Source: Knoellia sp. p5-6-4
Lineage (GTDB): Bacteria; Actinomycetota; Actinomycetes; Actinomycetales; Dermatophilaceae
Length of the DNA stretch: 64,000 nt
Direction of reading: 5' to 3'
Assembly: GCF_029222705.1 (NCBI RefSeq)
Contig: NZ_JARGZF010000001.1
Location: forward strand, 2,228,437 to 2,292,436
A model generated the notes under the pieces. The model saw only the letters and a program-made list of their open reading frames with translations, made no database searches and was not told where the DNA came from. Positions 33,199 to 40,494 of the stretch are shown here, one piece after another (the stretch's first letter is position 1; each line of letters starts with the position of its first letter). The translations under genes and the position numbers were made by a program.

Positions 33199-33504
33199 AT
33201 GCCAGGACTGTTGCGAGGAGTCGCCCGCACGGCGGTCGTCGCCGGAACGGCGACGGCGGTCAGCGGACGCGTGCAGCGCCGCCAGGCGGAGAAGTACGCC
33301 ACACGCGACGCCAACATCTACGCCCAGCGGGAGCAGGCCTACGCCGACCAGCAGGCCGCGGCCGCGCCGCCACCGCCAGCCGCGGCGCCGGCGAGCAGTG
33401 GCGACACCATCGCCCAGTTGAAGGAGCTCGCCGAGCTCAAGGCGCAGGGCATCCTCACCGACGAGGAGTTCGCCGCCCAGAAGGCGAAGATCCTCGGGTC
33501 GTGA
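33199..33504 (+). CDS. SHOCT domain protein
   Basis: A 101-residue protein. Residues 1-30 form a weakly hydrophobic stretch with a Gly/Ala/Val pattern (LLRGVARTAVVAGTATAVSG) that may lie on the membrane. Then follow a Gln/Glu-rich helix (RQAEKYATRDANIYAQREQAY), a Pro/Ala linker, and a SHOCT motif at the C-terminus (DTIAQLKELAELKAQGILTDEEFAAQKAKIL). AGGAGG lies five bases before the ATG. It is coupled with the DUF6325-like gene. With the SHOCT protein at 29630 it is the second member in the cluster. Confidence 0.85.
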   Translation: MPGLLRGVARTAVVAGTATAVSGRVQRRQAEKYATRDANIYAQREQAYADQQAAAAPPPPAAAPASSGDTIAQLKELAELKAQGILTDEEFAAQKAKILGS

Positions 33505-33541
33505 CCACGGCGTGACCCCGGTGTGATCGACGGCGGGTGAG

Positions 33542-33586
33542 CCTCGGGCGGGTGGTCCTCGGGCGGGTGGTCCTCCGGCGGTGCGT
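33542..33586. repeat. 15-bp tandem repeats upstream of the decarboxylase promoter
   Basis: CCTCGGGCGGGTGGT occurs at 33542-33556 and 33557-33571, with a degenerate third copy at 33572-33586. The array ends 7 bases before the -10 box and so covers the -35 region. Copy-number change here could shift expression. Confidence 0.7.
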
Positions 33587-33593
33587 CCGGGCC

Positions 33594-33599
33594 TAGACT
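33594..33599 (+). promoter_or_regulatory. -10 box for leaderless decarboxylase gene
   Basis: TAGACT, 7 bases before the GTG at 33607. Confidence 0.5.
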
Positions 33600-33606
33600 C
33601 CACGGC

Positions 33607-34977
33607 GTGCACGGGTTCCACGACGAGTCACTCCACGCCCTCGGCCAGGCGGTCCTCAAGTACGCGGAGGACCGCCTGAAGCTCGACCCGGTGCCGCTCG
33701 ACGGCCCGCGCAGCGAGGAGGAGCTCGACCGCATCGCCGGTCAGACCATCACCCCTGACGGCATCGGGGGCCTGGCGGCGCTGAAGCTGTTCGAGGAGGA
33801 CCTCGCGCCGGCCTGCATCTCCACCGACCACCCGCGCTACCTCAGCTTCATCCCGTGCGCCCCGACCGAGGCGGCGGCGATGTTCGACCTCGTCGTCGGC
33901 GCCTCCTCCATCTACGGGGGTTCGTGGCTCGAGGGCGCCGGAGCGGTCTACGCCGAGAACCAGGCCCTGCGGTGGCTCGCCGACCTCGCGGGGTTCCCGG
34001 AGGGGGCAGGCGGGGTGTTCACCCCCGGTGGCACCATCGGCAACCTCTCGGCCCTCGTCACCGCGCGGGAGAAGGCCCGGGCGCGCGCCAGGCTCGAGGG
34101 GCGCAGCGGCGCGGGCGCCCGGCCGTGGCGCGTGGCGGCGACGCTGGCCGCCCACTCCTCGATCGACTCGGCGTGCCAGGTCATGGACGCCGAGATGGTC
34201 GGCGTCCACGTCGACGACCAGTGGCGGCTGACCGGCGACCGGCTGCGCGAGGTGCTCCTCGCCCACGGGCCCGAGACGTTCTTCGCGGTCGTGGCCACCT
34301 GTGGCACGACCAACTTCGGCATCATCGACGACCTCGCCTCGGTCGCCGAGGTGTGCCACGAGTTCGGCATCTGGTTCCACGTCGACGGCGCCTACGGGGG
34401 AGCGGGGCTCGCGGCGCCGTCGGTGCGCGAGCGCTACCGCGGCATCGAGCTGGCCGACTCGTTCATCGTCGACCCGCACAAGTGGCTGTTCGCGCCGTTC
34501 GACTGCTGCGCCCTGATCTACCGCGAGCCGGCGTGGGCCCGGGCCGCACACACCCAGAAGGCGTCCTACCTCGACGTGCTCACCGAGGCCCCGGAGTGGA
34601 ACCCCACCGACTACGCCGTGGGCCTGACCCGCCGGGCCCGCGGCCTGCCGTTCTGGTTCTCCCTGGCCACTCACGGCACGCGCGCCTACACCGAGGCCAT
34701 CGAGCGGACGCTCGCGGTGACCCGGTTCGCCACCGAGGAGATCCGCCGCCGCGACTACCTCGAGGTGGTGCGCGAGCCCGACCTCTCCGTCGTCGTCTTC
34801 CGCCGGCTGGGCTGGACGCCGCAGCAGTACCAGGAGTGGTCCGACCGACTGCTGGCCGAGGAGTTCGCCTTCGTGGTGCCGACGTCCCACGACGGGGAGA
34901 CGCTGACCCGGTTCGCCGTCGTCAACCCCAACACCTCCGAGGACGACATCACCGCCATCCTCGACACCATGGCCTGA
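33607..34977 (+). CDS. PLP-dependent group II decarboxylase
   Basis: A 456-residue PLP enzyme of the aromatic-amino-acid / glutamate / 2,4-diaminobutyrate decarboxylase group. Motifs are HPRYLSFIPCAPTEAAAMFD, GGVFTPGGTIGNLSALVTARE, VVATCGTTNFGIIDDLASVAEV, FHVDGAYGGAG with the Asp that holds the pyridine ring, and DSFIVDPHKWLFAPFDCCALIY, whose Lys (about residue 292) binds PLP. Its substrate is not readable; TDYAVGLTRRARGLPFWFSL fits aromatic-type relatives. The start is leaderless GTG 33607. It stands alone, and no transporter or partner gene is adjacent. Confidence 0.88.
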   Translation: MHGFHDESLHALGQAVLKYAEDRLKLDPVPLDGPRSEEELDRIAGQTITPDGIGGLAALKLFEEDLAPACISTDHPRYLSFIPCAPTEAAAMFDLVVGASSIYGGSWLEGAGAVYAENQALRWLADLAGFPEGAGGVFTPGGTIGNLSALVTAREKARARARLEGRSGAGARPWRVAATLAAHSSIDSACQVMDAEMVGVHVDDQWRLTGDRLREVLLAHGPETFFAVVATCGTTNFGIIDDLASVAEVCHEFGIWFHVDGAYGGAGLAAPSVRERYRGIELADSFIVDPHKWLFAPFDCCALIYREPAWARAAHTQKASYLDVLTEAPEWNPTDYAVGLTRRARGLPFWFSLATHGTRAYTEAIERTLAVTRFATEEIRRRDYLEVVREPDLSVVVFRRLGWTPQQYQEWSDRLLAEEFAFVVPTSHDGETLTRFAVVNPNTSEDDITAILDTMA

Positions 34978-35064
34978 CCGGAGGGGTCGCAAGACACCTC
35001 TGGGACTGGTGTGACGGGGGAGGTTTCCCGCCCGGAACCCCGCCTGCGAGTCTTCGAGAGCGGA

Positions 35065-35094
35065 ATGACAAGCGTGTGATTCCCTCCGTATAGT
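35065..35094 (+). promoter_or_regulatory. Sigma-70-type promoter of the DUF3263 gene
   Basis: ATGACA (35065-35070, five of six matches to TTGACA) and TATAGT (35089-35094) are 18 bases apart. This is the best -35/-10 pair in the window; it predicts a 5' leader of about 38 bases. Confidence 0.7.
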
Positions 35095-35138
35095 TGCCCG
35101 CGCAACGCCGGGGAAAACGACAGGGTCGAGGGTCGAGA

Positions 35139-35429
35139 GTGAACGCCGCACACGAGCAGGGCACCAGCAGCGCCGCCGCGGAGCTGAGCGAGCGCGACCG
35201 CGAGATCATCGCCTTCGAGCGCCAGTGGTGGAAGTACGCCGGCGCGAAGGAGCAGGCGATCCGCGAGCTGTTCGACATGAGCGCCACCCGCTACTACCAG
35301 GTGCTCAACACCCTCATCGACAACCCCGCGGCCCTCGAGGCCGACCCGATGCTGATCAAGCGCCTGCGCCGGCTGCGTGCCTCGCGCCAGCGGGCCCGCT
35401 CGGCCCGCCGCCTCGGCATCCAGCTGTAG
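35139..35429 (+). CDS. DUF3263 protein
   Basis: A 96-residue protein. The core ELSERDREIIAFERQWWKYAGAKEQAIRELFDMSATRYYQVLNTLIDNPAALEADPMLIKRLRRLR is the family signature: a helix-turn-helix-like helical bundle (AIRELFDMSATRYYQVLNTLI) with an Arg-rich tail. Members are widespread in actinobacteria and probably bind DNA, but have no known function. GTG 35139 is chosen because it follows the promoter at 35089 by a normal leader; the upstream in-frame start lies on the -10 box. A strong hairpin ends the transcript. Confidence 0.85.
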   Translation: MNAAHEQGTSSAAAELSERDREIIAFERQWWKYAGAKEQAIRELFDMSATRYYQVLNTLIDNPAALEADPMLIKRLRRLRASRQRARSARRLGIQL

Positions 35430-35465
35430 CCCTCCGCTGCGGCGCCGCGCAGCCCCCGGACCACC

Positions 35466-35495
35466 ACGCCCGTGCAGGATCGACTGCACGGGCGT
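35466..35495 (+). terminator. Hairpin terminator of the DUF3263 gene
   Basis: Perfect 11-base arms (35466-35476, 35485-35495) with an 8-base loop, 36 bases after the stop. Confidence 0.75.
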
Positions 35496-35579
35496 CGTGC
35501 TGTCCGTCCGCGGCGGTGACGCGGCTGGCCCGAGCCCGTATGCCGGGCACGGCTGCGCCCCGCGTGCTTGACTTCGGGG

Positions 35580-36077
35580 GTGAGCGAGCAGGTGGCCGAG
35601 CAGGCGCCGCAGCCGTCGGTGCGCCGGGCCGCGCCGGACGACGCCCTCGTCGTCGCTGCGCTGACGCTGCAGTGCGCCCGGCACCGCGGTGCCCCCTCCG
35701 AGCCGGGGTTCCTCGACCGGTTCGCCTTCGCCTGGCTCGCGGCCGCGGCCGACCACCCCGTCTGGGTTGCCGAGTGCAGCGGGGAGCACGCCGGCTACCT
35801 CCTGACCACCCGCCACCGGCCGCTGCCCTGGCCGGGTGACCGCGGCAGCGGCGGCAGCCTCATGGTCGAGCAGTTCTTCGTGCGCCCGCGGTTCCGCAAC
35901 CGCAGGATCGGGGAGCTGCTCCTCACCGCGGCCCGGGACTGGGCCCGCGCCGAGGGGCTCTCGGCCCTGCAGATGCGACCCGGGCGGCACACGAGGTCGC
36001 TCTGCGAGCGGGTTGGGCTGGCCGACACCGGTGACCTCATGGAGCTCCGGCTGGGAGCGGGCGGGCCGGACCGGTGA
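35580..36077 (+). CDS. GNAT family acetyltransferase
   Basis: A 165-residue acetyltransferase. The acetyl-CoA motif is VEQFFVRPRFRNRRIGELLLTAARDWA (R-N-R-R-I-G pyrophosphate loop) at about residues 95-120; SVRRAAPDDALVVAALTLQCARH is the usual N-terminal helix. The last helix ends ALQMRPGRHTRSLCERVGLADTGDLMELRL. It starts at GTG 35580 and overlaps the next gene as GTGA, so the acetyltransferase, VOC protein and P1 peptidase are one translationally coupled operon. The substrate is unknown. Confidence 0.8.
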   Translation: MSEQVAEQAPQPSVRRAAPDDALVVAALTLQCARHRGAPSEPGFLDRFAFAWLAAAADHPVWVAECSGEHAGYLLTTRHRPLPWPGDRGSGGSLMVEQFFVRPRFRNRRIGELLLTAARDWARAEGLSALQMRPGRHTRSLCERVGLADTGDLMELRLGAGGPDR

Positions 36078-36451
36078 GCGGGCTGCGCATCGGCTCCGTG
36101 GTGGTCAACGTCAGCGACGTGCCTGCCGCGACGGCCTTCTGGTCGCGGGCCCTGGGCTACGAGCCCCTCTACGAGCCCGAGCCCGACTGGGTGATCCTCC
36201 AGCCACGCGACGGCGGCGGCCCGAACCTCTCCCTGAACCTCGGCGAGACCCGCCCGGCCGAGGTGCCGCACGTCCACCTCGACCTCTACGCCGACGACCA
36301 GGCCGCCGAGGTCGAGCGGCTGGTCGGGCTGGGGGCCCGCCGCGTGGAGCACTGGCCCTATCCCGACGAGCCGTACGACTACGTCGTGCTCGAGGACCCC
36401 GACGGCAACCGCTTCTGCGTCATCGACGCGAGTCCCGACCTGGACGGCTGA
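36074..36451 (+). CDS. VOC (glyoxalase/bleomycin-resistance fold) protein
   Basis: A 125-residue protein with two beta-alpha-beta-beta-beta modules: LRIGSVVVNVSDVPAATAFWSRALGYEPLYE and VPHVHLDLYADDQAAEVERLVGLGARRVEHWPY, followed by VVLEDPDGNRFCVID. The metal-ligand pattern (His in HVHLDL, Glu/Asp near the end) resembles other actinobacterial VOC proteins of no known substrate. The GTG overlaps the preceding stop, and the next gene begins directly after the stop at 36451. Confidence 0.87.
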   Translation: MSGLRIGSVVVNVSDVPAATAFWSRALGYEPLYEPEPDWVILQPRDGGGPNLSLNLGETRPAEVPHVHLDLYADDQAAEVERLVGLGARRVEHWPYPDEPYDYVVLEDPDGNRFCVIDASPDLDG

Positions 36452-37498
36452 GTGCCCGTGCGTCCCGGCCCCACCAACACGCTCACCGACGTGGGCGGCA
36501 TACGGGTCGGTCACGCCACCCGCACCGCCGACGGCTGGCTGACCGGCACCACCGTCGTGCTTCCCGGCCCGGAGGGGGCCGTTGCGGGGGTCGACGTGCG
36601 CGGCGGAGGCCCCGGCACCCGTGAGACCGACCTGCTCGACCCGCGCAACCTCGTCGACCGCGTGCACGCGATCGTGCTGACCGGCGGAAGCGCCTTCGGG
36701 CTCGCCGCCGCCGACGGCGTCTGCCAGCACCTGTATGCCGCGGGCACGGGCTGGCCGATGGGCGAGCCGGGGGACGTGGTCCCGATCGTGCCGGCAGCCG
36801 TGCTCTTCGACCTCGGCCGGGGCGGCGAGTTCGGAAACCACCCCGGGGCCGAGGAGGGGCGCGCCGCCTGCGAGGACGCCGACGCCGGTCCGGTGCGGCA
36901 GGGCTGCGTCGGGGCCGGCACCGGGGCGCGGGCAGGCGGCCTCAAGGGCGGGATCGGGTCGGCGAGCGCGGTGCTGGGCGACGGCACCACGGTTGCGGCC
37001 CTGGTGGCCGTGAACGCCTGGGGCCTGCCGGTGCACCCCGACACCGGCGAGCTGCTCGCGGCGCGCCACGGGCTGCCCGGTGAGTTCGCGGGCATCGGGG
37101 TGCCGGCGCTCGCGGAGGTCGAGGCGGCGAGGGCCCGGGCGGCCGAGGAGGCGCACCGCGCGCCGTTGGCGCCGGGCATGGCCACGACCATCGGCGTCAT
37201 CGCGACCGATACCACGCTGACCAAGGCCGAGTGCCAGAAGGTCAGCGGCCTCGGCCACGACGGACTGGCCCGGGCGGTCAACCCCGTGCATACGCTGCTC
37301 GACGGCGACACCCTGTTCACGCTGGCGACGGGGGAGCGACCGGCGCCCGATCTGCCGGGCATCTACGAGCTGATGGCGGCCGCCGGCGACTGCGTGACCC
37401 GCGCCGTGGGCCACGCCATGCTCGCGGCCACCTCCGTCGTCACCCCCGGTGGTGAGATCCGCGCCTGGCGCGACGCCTTCCCTTCTGCCACAGCCTGA
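36452..37498 (+). CDS. P1 family (S58) peptidase, DmpA/L-aminopeptidase-like
   Basis: A 348-residue self-cleaving Ntn-type hydrolase. Family segments: TLTDVGGIRVGHATR near the N-terminus, VVLPGPEGAVAGVDVRGGGPGTRETDLLDP, VHAIVLTGGSAFGLAAADGV, VGAGTGARAGGLKGGIGSAS, and ATTIGVIATDTTLTKAECQKVSGLGHDGLARAV. The Thr of ATTIGVIATD is where the chain should cut itself and expose the nucleophile (Ser in DmpA). It likely removes N-terminal residues from short or beta-amino peptides. Its GTG starts the base after the VOC stop. It contains two dispersed octamers, one of which forces an ATA codon (36497-36503). Confidence 0.87.
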   Translation: MPVRPGPTNTLTDVGGIRVGHATRTADGWLTGTTVVLPGPEGAVAGVDVRGGGPGTRETDLLDPRNLVDRVHAIVLTGGSAFGLAAADGVCQHLYAAGTGWPMGEPGDVVPIVPAAVLFDLGRGGEFGNHPGAEEGRAACEDADAGPVRQGCVGAGTGARAGGLKGGIGSASAVLGDGTTVAALVAVNAWGLPVHPDTGELLAARHGLPGEFAGIGVPALAEVEAARARAAEEAHRAPLAPGMATTIGVIATDTTLTKAECQKVSGLGHDGLARAVNPVHTLLDGDTLFTLATGERPAPDLPGIYELMAAAGDCVTRAVGHAMLAATSVVTPGGEIRAWRDAFPSATA

Positions 37499-37583
37499 TT
37501 CGAGGTCTTCGAGCCGGCTTCCGTTCGTGGACGGTGGCGACGGGCGTTGGCGCCGGGTAAGCGAATCCCCATTTTCTCCCACG

Positions 37584-37598
37584 CGGAGGCAACCTCCG
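37584..37598. other. Small hairpin CGGAGG-CAA-CCTCCG in the intergenic region
   Basis: It lies midway between the peptidase stop and the haloperoxidase-like gene. It contains a Shine-Dalgarno-like GGAGG in the 5' arm, and could be a terminator or a regulatory hairpin. Nothing else stands out in the 178-base gap. Confidence 0.35.
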
Positions 37599-37676
37599 GC
37601 CCCATACTCGCGTCTCAACGGGTGGCGGGGGCAACGGTGCCATCAGCATCCGAGGGGGAAGCAGGGGGAACGCGAC

Positions 37677-39047
37677 ATGGGTCGTGCAGCTCAGTCATGC
37701 GCTGGTGCGGGGCAGCCGTCGCGCCGGGTCTTCATCGCCGGCGGGGCCGCACTGGGTGCCACGGCGCTCGGCGCCGCGACCTGGGGCGCCGCTCCGGCGG
37801 CGGCCGACGCCGCGGCTGGTCCGCAGGCGGCCGTGGAGCGGCTCTCGCCGGAGTGGGCGAGCGCGTGGGTCCAGACCTGCTACGACCTGACCTGGCGGGA
37901 GGGTCCCTCGCCCACCCAGGCGGCGCGCTGCTACCACTACCTCGCCCTGGCCATGTACGAGGCCTGTGTCGGCGGGATGCCGCGGCACCGCTCCCTCGGC
38001 GGCCAGCTGACCGCGCTCGGCCCGCTGCCTCGACCGAGTGGAGCCATCGACTGGCCTGTCGCGCTCTCGGCCTCGGCGCTCGCCGTCGCCCGGGCCGTCT
38101 ACGCCACCGCCGCGCAGGCCAACCGTGACACCCTCGACGCCCTGCACGCCGTGCAGGTGGCCCAGCGCCGGGCGGCCGGGGTGCACCGCGGCACCGTTGC
38201 CAACTCCCTCCGCCACGGGCAGGCGGTCGGCGGGGCCATCGCGCGGTGGCTGGCCGAGGACGGCAGCGCCGCCATCGCGGGCCGCGCCTACACGCCGCCG
38301 GTCGGTGAGTCGCTGTGGGAGCCGACGCACCCCAACTACCGTCCGGCCGTCGAGCCCTACTGGTCGCAGGTCCGCCCCATGGTGCTGCGCAGCGCCGACG
38401 AGGTGCGTCCGATCGACCACGTCCCCTTCTCCACCGAGCCGGGGTCGGCGTTCTGGCAGCAGGCGGACACGGTCTACCAGACCTCGAAGACGCTCACCGA
38501 CGAGCAGCGTGCCATCGCACGGTTCTGGACCGACAACCCGCTGCTGTCGGGCCTGCCGTCCGGACACTGGATGCTCACGGTCGCCCAGGTCGCCCGGGCC
38601 CGTGGCCTGTCGCTGGCCGACACGCTCGAGGCCTACGCGCGTCTCGGCGTCACCCTCCACGACGCCTTCCTCAACTGCTGGACCTGGAAGTACCGCTTCA
38701 ACCTGCTGCGGCCCAGCACCTACGTGCGGCGTCACATCGACCCCGAGTGGGTCACCTTCGTCAACAGCCCCCAGTTCCCGGAGTACACCTCGGGCCACTC
38801 GGTCGCCTCGCGGGCGGCCTCCACGGTCCTGACCGAGATGTTGGGAAGCTTCGCCTACGTCGACGACAGCCACCGTGACCGGGGCCTGCCCGCCCGCTCG
38901 TTCGACTCCTTCCACCACGCCGCGAACGAGGCCGCCCAGTCGCGGCTCTACGGCGGTATCCACTTCCCGATGGGCATCGAGAACGGCAAGGCCCAGGGCG
39001 ACCACGTCGGCGCCCTCGTCCTGGCCCGCCTGCGCACCCGGAAGTGA
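37677..39047 (+). CDS. Tat-exported vanadium-dependent haloperoxidase-like protein (PAP2 fold)
   Basis: A 456-residue protein. It opens with a twin-arginine signal (SRRVFIAGGAALGATALG, Arg16-Arg17, cleavage near APAAADA). The C-terminal half carries the three conserved motifs of vanadium haloperoxidases and PAP2 phosphatases: TWKYRFNLLRPSTYVR (Lys and Arg), PEYTSGHSVASRAA (Ser-Gly-His), and SRLYGGIHFPMGIENGKAQG (Arg and the axial His). Export folded through Tat fits a cofactor enzyme. It could oxidise halides or hydrolyse phosphate; sequence alone does not decide. ATG 37677 has GGGGGA seven bases upstream. Confidence 0.87.
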   Translation: MGRAAQSCAGAGQPSRRVFIAGGAALGATALGAATWGAAPAAADAAAGPQAAVERLSPEWASAWVQTCYDLTWREGPSPTQAARCYHYLALAMYEACVGGMPRHRSLGGQLTALGPLPRPSGAIDWPVALSASALAVARAVYATAAQANRDTLDALHAVQVAQRRAAGVHRGTVANSLRHGQAVGGAIARWLAEDGSAAIAGRAYTPPVGESLWEPTHPNYRPAVEPYWSQVRPMVLRSADEVRPIDHVPFSTEPGSAFWQQADTVYQTSKTLTDEQRAIARFWTDNPLLSGLPSGHWMLTVAQVARARGLSLADTLEAYARLGVTLHDAFLNCWTWKYRFNLLRPSTYVRRHIDPEWVTFVNSPQFPEYTSGHSVASRAASTVLTEMLGSFAYVDDSHRDRGLPARSFDSFHHAANEAAQSRLYGGIHFPMGIENGKAQGDHVGALVLARLRTRK

Positions 39048-39103
39048 GTGCGCGTGGCGGGCGCCGTTGACCCGACACGCCTTCGCCACCGCACCCGAGA
39101 ACC

Positions 39104-39122
39104 CTCCGCCGCCCCGGCGGAG
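39104..39122 (+). terminator. Hairpin after the haloperoxidase-like gene
   Basis: Perfect 8-base arms CTCCGCCG and CGGCGGAG with a CCC loop, 57 bases after the stop and 43 bases before the next start. Confidence 0.55.
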
Positions 39123-39164
39123 CCCACTGCCCGACGATCGCTGGGCACGATGAAAGGAACGCGA

Positions 39165-39833
39165 ATGTCGCTCACCACCAAGATTGCTGCAGCGGCAGTT
39201 GTCGCTGCGGTGCCGCTGGCGCTCGCCGCGGCCCCGGCCCAGGCAGGCACCCGCTGGACCGAGCGCTCGAGCGGCTCGTTCGCCGAGACCACCTGGCTCG
39301 AGATGGGCGAGCTTCCGGGGGTTGGCGGCAACGCGCACGTGGGCTGGTTGCGGGTCGAGGGGGACAGGAACCCGATGGTCTTCGGTGAGATCACCGACTG
39401 GACGTGCCCCGAGGGTGTGCTGCCGCCGATGTTCGGCGGTGGCCACGGCGAGGAGCCCCCGGAGAGCGAGTGCGCCATGGAGTCGCAGCGCTACCTCTAC
39501 AGCGCCGGGCCGGCCACGCTCACCGTCGACCGCAAGCTCAGCAAGGCCACGCTCACCGGCCCGCTCGAGGTGGCCAACCACGACGGCGGCACCACGGCCC
39601 AGCCCATGGCCAACATCACCTGGACCGGCTTCGGCGGCACCTTCACCAGCACCGTCTACGACAAGTACACCGACGACCAGGGCAACCGCTTCACCACGCG
39701 GCGCACCGAGACCGCACGCGAGGGCGCCCTGTCGGGCACCATCGGCGCGATGGGCTTCGACGACGACGCCGACGACCGGGCGTACGGCTACTTCGGCACC
39801 TTCAAGACCGCCTCCACCTCGGTCAACCCCTGA
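39165..39833 (+). CDS. Secreted hypothetical protein
   Basis: A 222-residue protein with a clear Sec signal peptide (SLTTKIAAAAVVAAVPLALA, cleavage after APAQA near residue 27). The mature part is mostly beta, with FGEITDWTCPEGVLPP and ESECAMESQRYLY (two Cys that may pair) and repeated Thr/Gly-rich strands (LTVDRKLSKATLTGPLEV; NITWTGFGGTFTSTVYDKY). I do not recognise the family. GAAAGGAA precedes the ATG. It follows the haloperoxidase-like gene in the same direction, after a hairpin. Confidence 0.72.
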   Translation: MSLTTKIAAAAVVAAVPLALAAAPAQAGTRWTERSSGSFAETTWLEMGELPGVGGNAHVGWLRVEGDRNPMVFGEITDWTCPEGVLPPMFGGGHGEEPPESECAMESQRYLYSAGPATLTVDRKLSKATLTGPLEVANHDGGTTAQPMANITWTGFGGTFTSTVYDKYTDDQGNRFTTRRTETAREGALSGTIGAMGFDDDADDRAYGYFGTFKTASTSVNP

Positions 39834-39901
39834 CCTCACGCGCCGGGGCGCGGGCCTTGCCGGCTCGCGCCCCGGTGGTCGGTCCGGGGCAGGATGGGGG
39901 C

Positions 39902-40345
39902 ATGAGCGCACCGGACTGGAGCACACCCGAGGGCCTGAAGGCGATCAAGGAGCAGGTCGCCGCCACGATCCCCGGCTGGCAGGCCCCCACCGCGTATGCC
40001 GTCGGCATCAGCTCCGCGTCGAGCTCGCCCGAGCCGGACTTCCCCCACGTCAACCGCCCCGGGGGCGCTCACAACCTCCCGGCCGTGGTGCTGGCGAAGG
40101 TGCTCGGCCACGACGGCTCCACGGCGACCCTCGAGCTCACCGGTGCCCAGCTCGAGGCGGCGGCCGAGGCACTCGAGCCCGCTGAGGCGTGCACCACGGT
40201 CGACCACCCGAACCTCGCGGCCTGGCGCCACGTCCTCGCCGAGCTGCGCTCGAACCCGGCCCGCACGGCATACGCGGTCTATGTCGCCGACCTCGAGGAC
40301 CCCGTGACCTCCGAGGCCGACGCCGCCCTGCGCGCCCTGCTCTGA
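39902..40345 (+). CDS. Hypothetical cytosolic protein
   Basis: A 147-residue protein with no signal or membrane segment. Recognisable features are YAVGISSASSSPEPDFPHVN in the first third, GSTATLELTGAQLEAAAEALEPAEACTTVDHPNLAAW, and a short YAVYVADLEDPVTSEADAALRALL end. I do not know the family. The ATG follows CAGGAT by 6 bases, consistent with a leaderless message with a weaker -10 box. It contains two dispersed octamers. Confidence 0.6.
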   Translation: MSAPDWSTPEGLKAIKEQVAATIPGWQAPTAYAVGISSASSSPEPDFPHVNRPGGAHNLPAVVLAKVLGHDGSTATLELTGAQLEAAAEALEPAEACTTVDHPNLAAWRHVLAELRSNPARTAYAVYVADLEDPVTSEADAALRALL

Positions 40346-40364
40346 GCACCGCTGCGCCCACCCG

Positions 40365-40391
40365 CGGTGACAAACTGACAGCAAGTCACCG
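40365..40391. promoter_or_regulatory. Inverted repeat CGGTGAC / GTCACCG upstream of the mannoside operon
   Basis: Perfect 7-base arms (40365-40371, 40385-40391) separated by 13 bases. It lies 20 bases after the previous stop and about 105 bases before the solute-binding gene. It is either the operator of the sugar operon or the terminator of the upstream gene. Confidence 0.45.
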
Positions 40392-40494
40392 TAGACCGCG
40401 AGAAAACTCTGTGGCAGGGTCGTGGCCGCGGGTCAAGGGGGATCCGCGGTCGGCGTCACGGCGCCGGCGACACCTGCCTGCGGAGGTCTGCTCG

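Noticed and set aside
33542..33586. CRISPR-like array
   Set aside because: The 15-bp units are directly adjacent with no spacers, and no cas gene is present.
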